Shown here one piece after another: positions 1-8,626 of a DNA stretch of 64,000 nt. Each line of letters opens with the position of its first letter. Position 1 is the first letter of the stretch. The notes under the pieces are model-generated. The model was not told the origin of the DNA. It did not search any database and was given only the letters and a program-made list of their open reading frames with translations. The stretch lies in assembly GCF_003667825.1 (NCBI RefSeq), contig NZ_CP033043.1, forward strand, positions 2,970,001-3,034,000, given 5' to 3'. A program made the translations under genes and the position numbers. The DNA comes from Metabacillus litoralis. Its GTDB lineage: Bacteria; Bacillota; Bacilli; Bacillales; Bacillaceae.

Positions 1-602
1 TAATATTGTTCTTCAAGCAACGATATATTCTCACGCTCTGTTAATTTACCTTCTTTAACTAAAATATCCTTTAATAGTTTAAATGCTAAAATTTCAGGGG
101 GATTTATATCTTTCTTTAATGCTTCTATGAGTATTAAAGGTGCTAACTCAATATGATATTCACAGAATTCTTTACATCTATATAGTGTTTTATCATCTTC
201 TTCACTTAGAGCATAATACATTTTAACTAATTCCTGGTGGGCACGATGTAAAATAAAAGGACGCTTCGTACGATTAATAATTTCAATTAGCAATTTTTCA
301 GCAAGAAGATATTCCTTTGATTCAAAAGCCCAAGAAACATTTCCTAACAAAAAACCACAATCACTTCTTTTTGTTTTGGCATGACTGTCAGGGTGATCTA
401 AATCCTTAGGCTGAATCCTTCCTCCAAAGGACCACTTTATACAATTTCTAATAAATGCTCTTTCATAACTTTGAAGACTGTCCCAAAAATCATCAAGTTC
501 TAATTGATGAATAATACCACCGTATTGTCTTTCTATTTTTGCTACTTTCATTTGTTTTATTAGCGCTGGATTTTTAAAGTTGAATAGTTTTTTAATACCC
601 AT
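1..602 (-). CDS. Unrecognised protein, 3' end cut by window edge
   Basis: An open frame runs leftwards from an ATG at 602-600 off the window edge, giving at least 200 residues. The start is supported by a GAGGTG ribosome-binding site five bases upstream; an ATG four bases further upstream is out of frame and hits a stop at once. The protein begins MGIKKLFNFKNPALIKQ and is soluble, charged and predicted mostly helical, with no signal peptide, membrane segment or catalytic motif that I recognise. The later part has paired-helix character and could be TPR-like, but this is only an impression. It is divergent from the TPP-riboswitch/thiT unit. No function is proposed. Confidence 0.7.
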   Translation of the reverse strand, partial: MGIKKLFNFKNPALIKQMKVAKIERQYGGIIHQLELDDFWDSLQSYERAFIRNCIKWSFGGRIQPKDLDHPDSHAKTKRSDCGFLLGNVSWAFESKEYLLAEKLLIEIINRTKRPFILHRAHQELVKMYYALSEEDDKTLYRCKEFCEYHIELAPLILIEALKKDINPPEILAFKLLKDILVKEGKLTERENISLLEEQY

Positions 603-746
603 ACATTCACCTCTTGGACAATTCTGATGAATTATATGTTTTATTCTCACCTTTCATTACACTGTAGACTAAACTCTTATTCATCTATATTTATAGTTGT
701 AGTAAGCACAAAGATCCTGTATAGTAATGACTAAAATAAATACTTA

Positions 747-836
747 AACCACAAGGGGAGCCTTTAAGCTGAGATTGAATGTTTACCATTCTAACCCTTC
801 GAACCTGTTAGTTAGTACTAGTGTAGGGATGTGGAA
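747..836 (+). promoter_or_regulatory. TPP (thi-box) riboswitch
   Basis: The sequence shows the conserved thi-box blocks in order: GGGGAGC near 755, CTGAGA near 769, ACCCTTCGAACCTG near 794-808 and AGGGATGTGG near 825-834. The closing helix pairs CCACA (749-753) with TGTGG (830-834). It lies directly upstream of the thiamine transporter gene thiT, the usual context for a thiamine-pyrophosphate sensor. Confidence 0.95.
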
Positions 837-847
837 GATCATGTTAA

Positions 848-895
848 AAGTAATGCTTGGATTATATGATCATTCCAACCATTGCTTTTTTATTT
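848..895 (+). terminator. Riboswitch expression-platform terminator
   Basis: A 13-base stem (arms 848-860 and 875-887, one C-C mismatch) is followed by TTTTTTATTTT. It sits between the TPP aptamer and thiT, so ligand-dependent transcription termination is the likely mode of control. Confidence 0.85.
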
Positions 896-948
896 TGAGG
901 CTAAAATAAGGTTACCTTCTGGTTTGATGTAAAAGAGAGGTAATTAGT

Positions 949-1521
949 TTGCGAGGAAATCAACGTTTATTATTTTTAATCGAAGTTGCAATGTTAGCTT
1001 CACTGGCATTTTTGCTTGATTTATTATCAAGTGTTATTGGAAAGTTACCACAGGGCGGTTCCGTTTCACTTGGCATGATCCCAATTTTCATCATCGCTTA
1101 TCGTTGGGGTATAAAAGGAGGACTTCTAACTGGTTTGTTACTAGGCCTTTTACAAGCTGTTCTTGGTAACCCTTATATTGTCCATCCTGTTCAAGGGTTT
1201 CTTGACTACTACCTAGCATTTACGGTTGTCGGGTTTAGTGGAGTCTTCTTCAAGCAGATTCAACACGCTTTTCAAAATAAAAGTAAAAAGTTAGCGATTC
1301 TTTATATATCACTTGGGGCTTTACTCGGAAGCTTACTAAGAATGGTCGCACATGTTGTTGCGGGTGTTGCATTTTTTGCGTCGTTTGCACCTGAAGGTAC
1401 TCCTGTACTAACATACTCTATTGTTTATAATGCTTCTTATATGATTCCAACAATGATCGTTTCTGCAATTGTTGTTAGTTTACTATTAGTAACTTCTCCT
1501 AGATTAATAATAAGAAAATAA
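949..1521 (+). CDS. thiT: Thiamine ECF transporter S component ThiT
   Basis: This is the substrate-binding membrane subunit of an energy-coupling-factor importer; it binds thiamine and works with shared EcfA/A'/T subunits encoded elsewhere. The 190-residue protein has about six hydrophobic segments and the family pattern of an N-terminal helix followed by a GGSVSLGMIPIF segment, then Y.WG..GG; its length is typical. The TTG start at 949 is chosen because AGAGAGG lies about eight bases upstream. The upstream TPP riboswitch and terminator predict repression when thiamine pyrophosphate is plentiful. The gene is monocistronic, closed by a strong terminator. Confidence 0.93.
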   Translation: MRGNQRLLFLIEVAMLASLAFLLDLLSSVIGKLPQGGSVSLGMIPIFIIAYRWGIKGGLLTGLLLGLLQAVLGNPYIVHPVQGFLDYYLAFTVVGFSGVFFKQIQHAFQNKSKKLAILYISLGALLGSLLRMVAHVVAGVAFFASFAPEGTPVLTYSIVYNASYMIPTMIVSAIVVSLLLVTSPRLIIRK

Positions 1522-1530
1522 CTCTAATAA

Positions 1531-1557
1531 AACCTTGGCACTCCGCCAAGGTTTTTC
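1531..1557 (+). terminator. Intrinsic terminator of thiT
   Basis: Stem AACCTTGGC / GCCAAGGTT with a short loop, followed by a T-rich tract. Confidence 0.85.
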
Positions 1558-1733
1558 TATTTTCATTATTCTAATGAAAATCATGATCGTAGATACTATT
1601 AACTCTATGAAAACCCTTATAACCTTCTCTCTCTAAATGACTAAATTCTACTTTATAGAAAAAGTTATCATATTTTCTATTCCTTCAGCATGTATTAATA
1701 GAAATAATAGATTTATAAACGGAGGAAAAAGAG

Positions 1734-1922
1734 ATGACTATTTCTTATGGAATTATATTATTAACATTATTTCTATCACTATTTCATTTCTCTTATGGCT
1801 ATAAAGAGGCAATTCGAATTAGTAACGAAGAGGGTCCTGTTCAAGGCTTGTCTTTAATCGTTAGCATTCCTCTCGGTTTTACCTTTGCTTACTTATGTTC
1901 GATCTTCTATACTTCATCTTAA
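1734..1922 (+). CDS. Small two-helix membrane protein
   Basis: A 62-residue protein with two hydrophobic segments (about residues 4-22 and 40-58) separated by a charged stretch KEAIRISNEEGP. The ATG at 1734 has a good GGAGG site eight bases upstream and a terminator follows the stop, so it is very likely a real single-gene unit despite its size. I do not recognise a named family. Its neighbours are unrelated, so context gives no function. Confidence 0.65.
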   Translation: MTISYGIILLTLFLSLFHFSYGYKEAIRISNEEGPVQGLSLIVSIPLGFTFAYLCSIFYTSS

Positions 1923-1928
1923 TTTTAC

Positions 1929-1954
1929 AAACTCGTCAATCGGCGAGTTTTTTT
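1929..1954 (+). terminator. Intrinsic terminator
   Basis: Stem AACTCG / CGAGTT followed by a run of seven T, just after the small membrane protein gene. Confidence 0.8.
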
Positions 1955-2048
1955 AAAAAATCTTAAGCACGTCCTTACCTTCAAACGTCATTTTTACCAC
2001 TCCTGCTTCATAAATATCAATAAAGATTTACCTTTGCAGGAGGTTGCT

Positions 2049-3194
2049 TTGGAGACATTTAAATTGGTATGTAAAAACCTTATATACTCCAGTTTCACTC
2101 TCATTTTAGTATTTGTATGTTTTGTTTGTTTCCATTTATTTTCTCACATAAAAGCCAGTCTTGTTTTCAGCATAATTATGACATTAACATCCTTTACTTT
2201 ATTCTGTTTCTTTGTCTATATTTTAATGACTTTGAAAAGGACTTTTACCTTTTGGTTTTTTAGAGGTCGGAGTGGCATTGTTTCTTTTATGATCATTGCA
2301 ACATGCACTTTCTTTTTATCCATCTACTTTTTATCCATCAATCTCATGATATCTAGTGAGCTGGGAGGTAATTTAACACTTGAGGAGAAGTACCAGCTTT
2401 ATTTGATACCTTTTCAATCAAATAAGGTAACAATTGCAGATTATCAAGCAATGAAGAAGGATAAAATGGTGAGCTCATACAAAAATGTCATGATCTATTA
2501 TGAAACACATGAGAAAGAGTTAGTCCCAATTATAGAGGATGTTCTTAATCGGGCTGATGAACTTACAACAAATCTCTTGGGTGATGTCCACGATAACGAG
2601 ATTGATCTAATTCTTCATTCTTCTATAGAAGATCTTTATGAAAAAACCTCCTTAGTTCAGACTATGGGCTACTTTGACGATCCTAATGATATTGTCGGGA
2701 TTGCCATAACGGACTTATCAGATATCATCTCAAATCAAATGCCACAATCATTTTATTTCCAAAGCACCATCTTACACGAATATACTCACTATCGATTACA
2801 AGCTTTTATCAAAGAGCAGGAACTCTACGTCTATAGAATTCCCCTTTGGTTTCATGAGGGAGTTGCAGAATATGTAGGTATGTATAACGTTGCACATCAC
2901 TATTATCCTTTTCAAGAAACCTCATTTTCCCATCTTGTGACACATAAAGACTGGGAAAAATATCGTCTAGAAGATTATGATGTTTATTTACAAAGTTATT
3001 ATGCAATTAAGTATCTCGTTGATCAATTCGGAGAATCAATTCTTAAATCCATCATTATAGAAACAGCAAAAGCCAATGATTTTAATGAGGGATTTACTAA
3101 AGCAACAGGTATGACCATAGAAGATTTACAGTCACAGTATATTAAAGAAGAAAATCAATCATTACAAACAAAAAATAAAAGCCTGCAGCATTAG
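2049..3194 (+). CDS. Membrane protein with gluzincin-type peptidase domain
   Basis: About 120 N-terminal residues form four hydrophobic segments; the rest is an extracytoplasmic or soluble domain. The C-terminal half carries ILHEYTHYRL, an HExxH-type zinc motif (H, E and H all present), and 30 residues later WFHEGVAEYVG, which supplies the glutamate ligand seen in gluzincins of the Peptidase_MA type. This arrangement predicts a zinc metallopeptidase tethered to the membrane. The open frame extends to a TTG at 2034, but AGGAGG at 2038-2043 points to the TTG at 2049. The gene converges on, and overlaps by four bases, the EamA gene; a shared hairpin terminates both. The substrate is unknown. Confidence 0.75.
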   Translation: METFKLVCKNLIYSSFTLILVFVCFVCFHLFSHIKASLVFSIIMTLTSFTLFCFFVYILMTLKRTFTFWFFRGRSGIVSFMIIATCTFFLSIYFLSINLMISSELGGNLTLEEKYQLYLIPFQSNKVTIADYQAMKKDKMVSSYKNVMIYYETHEKELVPIIEDVLNRADELTTNLLGDVHDNEIDLILHSSIEDLYEKTSLVQTMGYFDDPNDIVGIAITDLSDIISNQMPQSFYFQSTILHEYTHYRLQAFIKEQELYVYRIPLWFHEGVAEYVGMYNVAHHYYPFQETSFSHLVTHKDWEKYRLEDYDVYLQSYYAIKYLVDQFGESILKSIIIETAKANDFNEGFTKATGMTIEDLQSQYIKEENQSLQTKNKSLQH

Positions 3195-3206
3195 CTGGCA
3201 GGCTTT
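3178..3206. terminator. Bidirectional terminator
   Basis: Stem AAAGCCTGC / GCAGGCTTT with A- and T-rich flanks on both sides. It lies at the meeting point of two convergent genes and overlaps both stop codons. Confidence 0.8.
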
Positions 3207-4099
3207 AGTTCTTTGCGCATGTATTTTTTTATTTGTTTTTCTAATACAAAAAGCAAGATTCCAACCATAATGATACTTCCTCCCGCTACTTGAGACGGAA
3301 TCATTTTTTCTCCTAAAAAGAAATATGCAAGAATAATAGAACCAATAGGCTCGAACAAAATCATCACAGATATTGTATTCGTGCTAACCCATTTTAAAGA
3401 CCAATTGAATAATGAGTGTCCTAGCAAGGTTGGAATGATGGCTAATAAAATAAAATAATACCAGTCTGTTGTCGGATAAGGACCTAATGGATATTGTAAG
3501 AGTAAGCAATAGAGTAACAGTGTTATTGAACTAATTCCATACACAATAAACGTATATAAAGTTAGCGAGTGTCTTTTTCTAATTCCCTGTCCAAAGAGCA
3601 AGTATGCGGTAATCATTGCACATGCTACTAAAGAGAGAATATCCCCAAACAAAGCAAGACCACTTATTTTAAAATCGCCCCAACTAATGATCATACTCCC
3701 AGTGATAGCGAGAATTCCACTACACAAAGCCATCTTTGAAACTTTTTCTTTAAAAAACAAATAAGTTCCCACAAACGCAAACAATGGTTGAAGCGTCACT
3801 AACACGACAGAACTAGCCACTGATGTGTAGTTCAACGATTCAAACCAAAGGATAAAATGAAAAGCTAAAAATACACCTGCTATCGTAGAATACAACCAAT
3901 CTACCTTTGATAAAGTCTTCAATTCTGAACGATGTTTAATGAGAAAAACAGGTGCAATAAGAATCGTCGCAAAAAACAATCGATAAAAAGCAATAACAGG
4001 AGCAGGAGCTGATGTTACTTTTACAAAAATAGCTGAAGTTGAAACAGAGAGTACACCAACAACAAGAGCTGCATAAGGAAAAAAGCGTGGAGAGTTCAA
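3191..4099 (-). CDS. EamA/DMT-family transporter
   Basis: The protein has ten hydrophobic segments arranged as two repeats of five, each repeat matching the EamA (drug/metabolite transporter) layout, including conserved P..F..R and FLxE.... signatures at the repeat ends (for example YFFLGEKMIPSQ near the C-terminus). These proteins usually export metabolites or amino acids; the substrate cannot be told. The frame is open to an ATG at 4117, but the AGGAGG lies inside that extension, seven bases before a TTG at 4099, which I take as the true start. The last basic residues (KKYMRKELK) suit a cytoplasmic tail. Confidence 0.85.
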   Translation of the reverse strand: MNSPRFFPYAALVVGVLSVSTSAIFVKVTSAPAPVIAFYRLFFATILIAPVFLIKHRSELKTLSKVDWLYSTIAGVFLAFHFILWFESLNYTSVASSVVLVTLQPLFAFVGTYLFFKEKVSKMALCSGILAITGSMIISWGDFKISGLALFGDILSLVACAMITAYLLFGQGIRKRHSLTLYTFIVYGISSITLLLYCLLLQYPLGPYPTTDWYYFILLAIIPTLLGHSLFNWSLKWVSTNTISVMILFEPIGSIILAYFFLGEKMIPSQVAGGSIIMVGILLFVLEKQIKKYMRKELKPAS

Positions 4100-4274
4100 A
4101 GTCGTTCCTCCTATCATTCAAAAACCTACAATATTCTACCATGAAACGTAATAGAATGGTTGCGAAATTTGTAGAAGAATTCATAATAGAGTTGGAAAAT
4201 CTTTGTAGTATAATTGTATTAGTTTCATCTTTACTTTTTTTGTATGAAAAAATACTAAATCAAGGGGGAATATA

Positions 4275-4775
4275 ATGATCATTCAACTTGAAAATACACG
4301 TCAAGAAATTCTACTTACTGTTGGAGACATTCCAGAACATTTATTTAATGAAAGAGAAAATGAACAAACATGGAGTGTTGGACAAGTACTTGAACACCTA
4401 CATAAAACTGAGGTGGAGATTACGAAAGCTATAAAGTATATGTTAACCTTACCAGAGCAAGAACCTCTTCCAGATCAACCACTTAAGCTAACATTAGATC
4501 GTTCCACAAAAAGAATAGCACCAGCAGCGATTACTCCAGCAATTGTAGTAAATAAAAACGACATTTTACATGCTCTGTCTCAATCTCGAAATCAACTCCT
4601 ACAGCTTATTGATTCTATACCTCCAGAGCAAGATCTTACAACACGAGGATTTAAACACCCTGTTTTCCCTATTTTATCGATTAAACAATGGATTGAATTT
4701 GTTGGTTATCATGAACAAAGACATCTAGCACAAATTTTCGAAATAAAACAGTTTATCACAAATGAAAGCGTTTAG
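4275..4775 (+). CDS. DinB-superfamily protein
   Basis: A 166-residue four-helix-bundle protein of the DinB_2 type. Three candidate metal-ligand histidines are visible: one in VGQVLEHLHKTE near residue 41 and two in GYHEQRHLAQ near residues 147-151, the usual DinB triad. Family members are often thiol-dependent transferases (bacillithiol-related in Bacilli), but the reaction is not readable here. GGGGG lies seven bases before the ATG. The stop overlaps the sequence leading into the SGNH hydrolase gene, so the two are probably cotranscribed. Confidence 0.8.
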   Translation: MIIQLENTRQEILLTVGDIPEHLFNERENEQTWSVGQVLEHLHKTEVEITKAIKYMLTLPEQEPLPDQPLKLTLDRSTKRIAPAAITPAIVVNKNDILHALSQSRNQLLQLIDSIPPEQDLTTRGFKHPVFPILSIKQWIEFVGYHEQRHLAQIFEIKQFITNESV

Positions 4776-4795
4776 TGACTAGGGGGACACAACAA

Positions 4796-6115
4796 TTGAA
4801 TAAAGATAAAAATAAATTACTATTTCTTGTTATTTTTACTGCCTTAACTTTATTATTTTCAACAACTGTAACAGCTACCGAGCAGGAAGAATCATTAACG
4901 GTTGTTTCTCTTGGTGATTCCATTACATTTGGGTGGAATTTAGAACAACCCCAAACTCCTCCAGTTCAATCGGAAAATGCTTTCCCTTTTCTGATTGGTA
5001 ACGGAAATACAGAGGTTTTAAATGTCAGTTATCCTGGATGGACTTCAACTCAACTCCTTGAAGCCATAAAAACTGTAAAAGCCAAACAAATGCTTCAACA
5101 AGCTGAAACTGTCACATTAAGTATTGGAGCAAATGACCTGTTACAAGCAATTGAACTAAGTAAAATAATTGAGAATCAGCAGCCGGTAGATCCAGAGGCG
5201 CTTCAACAAAAGGTTACAGCTGCGACTGCTCAAGTGTATAACAATATAACAGAAATCATTACTCTAATAAAAGAGGAAACAGATGCACCAATTTTATTAT
5301 ATTCGTTATATAACCCATTCGGTATCAATGATCCAATCTACGGAAGTATACATACGTTAGGTGAAATGATTACAAACAGTGTAAACAGCAAGGTATATTC
5401 AACAATAGCAGCCCAACAAGGGGTACATTATCTTGATGCATATTCAGCTTTTAATGGTAAGCAACAGGACTACATCATACCAGGTGATATACATCCAACG
5501 ATTTCCGGTCAACAAGCATTAGCTCAGCTTGCAACAAATCTGCTTAATGAATTAATTCCTATCACGATAAACCCAATTCTATCTACTGTGGAAGAAACAA
5601 CAGAGCCTGTTTCAATTTCACTTGAAGAAATTGAACATACGATAGAAATCAAATGGCTTACTGGAGAAAAAACGATAGCTGATTTTGTAAACGAGGGAAA
5701 TCTCGTAGAAAACAACTCCTTTACTGTTTCTGAGAATGGTGTTTATACCATTTATGTAAAAACAGCCTTAGGAGAAAGCGTTTATACGTTTGAAATCTCT
5801 ACTATCACTCCAAAAGCTGAGGAACCTGTAGAAGAGGAGGAGCCTCCAGTTGACGTTGAACAACCAGAGGAAGAAGAACCTCCAAGTGACACAACAGATG
5901 AAGATGAAGCCCCCGCAGAGCGACCTGAAAAAGAAACTCAAGATGAAGCTCCAAAGGTGGAAAAACCAAAGCAAACAATGGTGAAAAGTGGACATGCTCT
6001 ACCAGATACAGCCACTTCTATGTACAACATTTTACTAACTGGCCTTTGTTTCATAGGCATTGGTGGCGGAGTCTTATTTAATCAAAGGCTAAGAAAATCA
6101 AAGGTAAAGCAATAA
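4796..6115 (+). CDS. Secreted, sortase-anchored SGNH/GDSL hydrolase
   Basis: A signal peptide (about residues 1-30) leads into an SGNH hydrolase domain: SLGDSITFGW carries the nucleophile serine (about residue 42), SIGANDLL is block III and GDIHPTISG holds the catalytic Asp-His. A bacterial Ig-like segment and an acidic Pro/Glu-rich spacer follow. The C-terminus ends LPDTA, a hydrophobic helix and a basic tail, a typical sortase sorting signal of the LPDTx type. The enzyme is therefore probably a cell-wall-linked esterase or lipase. The frame opens at a GTG at 4775, but AGGGGG followed by nine bases favours the TTG at 4796. Confidence 0.88.
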   Translation: MNKDKNKLLFLVIFTALTLLFSTTVTATEQEESLTVVSLGDSITFGWNLEQPQTPPVQSENAFPFLIGNGNTEVLNVSYPGWTSTQLLEAIKTVKAKQMLQQAETVTLSIGANDLLQAIELSKIIENQQPVDPEALQQKVTAATAQVYNNITEIITLIKEETDAPILLYSLYNPFGINDPIYGSIHTLGEMITNSVNSKVYSTIAAQQGVHYLDAYSAFNGKQQDYIIPGDIHPTISGQQALAQLATNLLNELIPITINPILSTVEETTEPVSISLEEIEHTIEIKWLTGEKTIADFVNEGNLVENNSFTVSENGVYTIYVKTALGESVYTFEISTITPKAEEPVEEEEPPVDVEQPEEEEPPSDTTDEDEAPAERPEKETQDEAPKVEKPKQTMVKSGHALPDTATSMYNILLTGLCFIGIGGGVLFNQRLRKSKVKQ

Positions 6116-6120
6116 ATGAA

Positions 6121-6150
6121 ATAAGTACCCCACTAGCGGGGTACTTATTT
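6121..6150. terminator. Bidirectional terminator
   Basis: A twelve-base perfect stem (ATAAGTACCCC / GGGGTACTTAT core) with T-rich flanks, between the convergent SGNH hydrolase and repeat-protein genes. Confidence 0.85.
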
Positions 6151-6888
6151 TTACTCTGAACCTTTCTGTTTATGATGTTCCTCTTTATGTCTCATAAAAT
6201 GAAAGTCTCTTTCTTCATCAAAAGGAAAAAGCTTTTGTTTTTTCGCTTCATCCTTGTAATTTGTAAAGATTTCCTCCATAAGTTGTTGAGTTGTTTTATC
6301 TTTTGCATCAATTCCTAATTTCTTAGCAGTTTGTAACGTTTTCTTATCAATAACCTCTCTTGCAAGCTGCTTCATTTCTTTTCCTTCTGTTTCAATCCCT
6401 AATTTTTTTGCTTCATTCTTTATGCCAACCTCAAAAACTTCTTTTCCTAGCTCATCTAGAGATTTCCCCTCTGTATCAATATTCAGCTCTTTAGCTTTAT
6501 TCATAATGAGAGTTTCTCTAATTTCTTTCGCAATATCCTCCATGTCTTTTCCATCTGTCTTAATTCCCAATTCTTTTGCTTTGTTCATAATGTGAGTTTC
6601 TCTTAATTCCTTCGCGACTTCTTCTACTTCTTTTCCTTCCGTTTCTATTCCCAATTCCTTTGCCATTTCGATAATTTTTGCTTCATGTACTTCTTTAGCT
6701 AATTGTTCAGTTTCTTTTCCTTCTGCCTCAATTCCTAATTCCTCTGCTCTTTTTTCTAAAAAATCTCGATTCATTTTGTGGTGAGCGTGCCCTTCACCTG
6801 GTCCCTTTTCAGCTAAAGCAGGACTTGCCCCAATTATTCCTATAGCAAGTGCTCCAGTTAATACGTATGTAACCACTTTTCTTTTCAT
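6151..6888 (-). CDS. Secreted protein of six 28-residue repeats
   Basis: A 245-residue protein with a clear signal peptide ending near ASPALAE. From residue 48 to 215 it consists of six tandem 28-residue units (48-75, 76-103, 104-131, 132-159, 160-187, 188-215), consensus AKELGIeTEGKevEeLAKEv followed by a helical linker. Each unit looks like helix-turn-helix with a conserved LGI-TEGK turn. The C-terminus is His/Lys rich (HKEEHHKQKG) and a His cluster HAHHK follows the signal peptide, so cation binding is possible. GGAGG precedes the ATG by six bases. I know similar repeats only as uncharacterised secreted Bacillus proteins. Confidence 0.75.
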   Translation of the reverse strand: MKRKVVTYVLTGALAIGIIGASPALAEKGPGEGHAHHKMNRDFLEKRAEELGIEAEGKETEQLAKEVHEAKIIEMAKELGIETEGKEVEEVAKELRETHIMNKAKELGIKTDGKDMEDIAKEIRETLIMNKAKELNIDTEGKSLDELGKEVFEVGIKNEAKKLGIETEGKEMKQLAREVIDKKTLQTAKKLGIDAKDKTTQQLMEEIFTNYKDEAKKQKLFPFDEERDFHFMRHKEEHHKQKGSE

Positions 6889-7108
6889 TTTCTACCTCCA
6901 TTAAGTATAGTTGGAAAAATGTATTCACCATTTTTCGCTTCCTTCATAGAGTGTCCAAAAATCTTGAATAAATTGTTACTATTATGTTTCATCTTTTTGA
7001 ACGAGTATGAAAGAATTATGTGACGTAAGGTAATAACATATATAATGATATTGATTAGGCGTATTTATATAATTTGTGTGCTTTTAGAGTTAGGAGTGAA
7101 AGGGATCG

Positions 7109-8521
7109 ATGAAAACAGTTGTTGTCATAGGTGGTGGAATAACAGGTCTTACCGCCATGTATTATTTACAAAAGCTTAAGAAAGAACAAAATTTAAATAT
7201 AAATTGTATCCTTGTAGAACAAAACAAATACTTAGGAGGAAAGATAAAATCTGTTAAAAATGAGGATTTTATTATGGAAACAGGGGCTGACTCTATTGTT
7301 GCAAGAAATGAAGGAGTAATACCTCTTATACATGATTTACAACTAGAAGATAAGGTAGTTTATAACGAAACAGGTATTTCGTATATTTATTCTAAAAACA
7401 CATTGAAACCTATACCAGCAGACTCGGTTTTTGGGATTCCAACAAGTGTTAGATCATTATTTAACAGCACATTAATCTCACCAAAGGGTAAAATAATCGC
7501 TCTAAAAGATTTTGTGAAGAAAAACGAGACATTTACTAGTGATAGTTCGATTGGAGCTTTCTTAGAAGCTTTTTTGGGCAAAGAATTAGTTGAAGATCAA
7601 ATTTCCCCTGTTCTTTCAGGTGTTTATTCCGGGAAACTAGATGAACTCACAATGGCTTCCACTCTTCCATATCTATTAGAATATAAAAATCAATACGGAA
7701 GTATTATACGAGGAATGTCCAAAAATAAAGAAAAATTCCTTTCAGCAAATAATAAAAAATTCCTATCATTTAAAGGTGGATTATCAACAATAATTGACCG
7801 ACTTGAAGATCAGTTATCAGATACTCAAATTTTAAAGGGAATAAAAACAGAATCTATTAAACAGGTACAAGATAGCTATGACATATCCTTTGACCAGCAT
7901 AATCCAATTAAAGCTGACTATGTTATTTTAGCTACTCCACATGATGCAGCACAGAAATTATTAGCGACTAAAGAGCTAGACCAAGAATTTAATAAATTGA
8001 AAAACTCTTCACTCATCAGTGTTTATCTTGGGTTTGATGTTCCTGATCAACAGCTTCCCGCAAACGGTACTGGTTTTATCGTAACGAAAAATAGTGATTT
8101 ACTTTGTGATGCATGTACTTGGACGAGTAGAAAATGGGCTCATACTTCAGAAAAACAAAGATTGCTTGTTCGTCTATTCTATAAAAGCTCGAATCCTGCT
8201 TATGAAAAAATGAAGAAAATGAATAAAGAAGAGATCATCGAGACTGCCTTGGGTGATATTCAAAAAAGTCTTAACTTAACGGCAAAACCAGAAGTTGTGG
8301 AAGTGACTAACTGGGATGAGCTTATGCCAAATTATCATCTTAAACATAACCAGGCGATCACATCACTTGGAGAGAAATTAGCGGAACATACACCCAATGT
8401 ATTTATAGCTGGTGCCTCTTATTTTGGAGTTGGAATAGGTGCCTGTATCAAAAATGGTAAAGAAACCGCCGAGAAGATTGTTCATCAACTTAAGAACAAA
8501 AGCGCAAGTGCCTCGTTATAA
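7109..8521 (+). CDS. cgoX: Coproporphyrinogen III oxidase / protoporphyrinogen oxidase (HemY type)
   Basis: This FAD-dependent oxidase removes six electrons from coproporphyrinogen III (or protoporphyrinogen IX) in haem synthesis. The N-terminus VVVIGGGITGLTAMYYL is a dinucleotide-binding fold, followed by EQNKYLGGKIKS and METGADSI, both typical of HemY. The C-terminal FIAGASYFGVGIGACIKNGKE closes the FAD site. At 470 residues the length is normal. In Bacilli the gene commonly sits in hemEHY; here no hemE or hemH is adjacent, so it is a stand-alone copy with its own terminator and may be a paralogue. Confidence 0.92.
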   Translation: MKTVVVIGGGITGLTAMYYLQKLKKEQNLNINCILVEQNKYLGGKIKSVKNEDFIMETGADSIVARNEGVIPLIHDLQLEDKVVYNETGISYIYSKNTLKPIPADSVFGIPTSVRSLFNSTLISPKGKIIALKDFVKKNETFTSDSSIGAFLEAFLGKELVEDQISPVLSGVYSGKLDELTMASTLPYLLEYKNQYGSIIRGMSKNKEKFLSANNKKFLSFKGGLSTIIDRLEDQLSDTQILKGIKTESIKQVQDSYDISFDQHNPIKADYVILATPHDAAQKLLATKELDQEFNKLKNSSLISVYLGFDVPDQQLPANGTGFIVTKNSDLLCDACTWTSRKWAHTSEKQRLLVRLFYKSSNPAYEKMKKMNKEEIIETALGDIQKSLNLTAKPEVVEVTNWDELMPNYHLKHNQAITSLGEKLAEHTPNVFIAGASYFGVGIGACIKNGKETAEKIVHQLKNKSASASL

Positions 8522-8535
8522 TTTTATAAACGATG

Positions 8536-8570
8536 AAAAGCAGGGGAAGCTCCCCTGCTTTTGCATTTTT
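8536..8570 (+). terminator. Intrinsic terminator of cgoX
   Basis: Perfect eleven-base stem AAAAGCAGGGG / CCCCTGCTTTT with loop AAGCT and a following T-rich tract. Confidence 0.9.
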
Positions 8571-8626
8571 ATACTCATAGCTCCTCAATCACTTACTAAC
8601 GCCATAGGCTAATACATCAAAATGAA

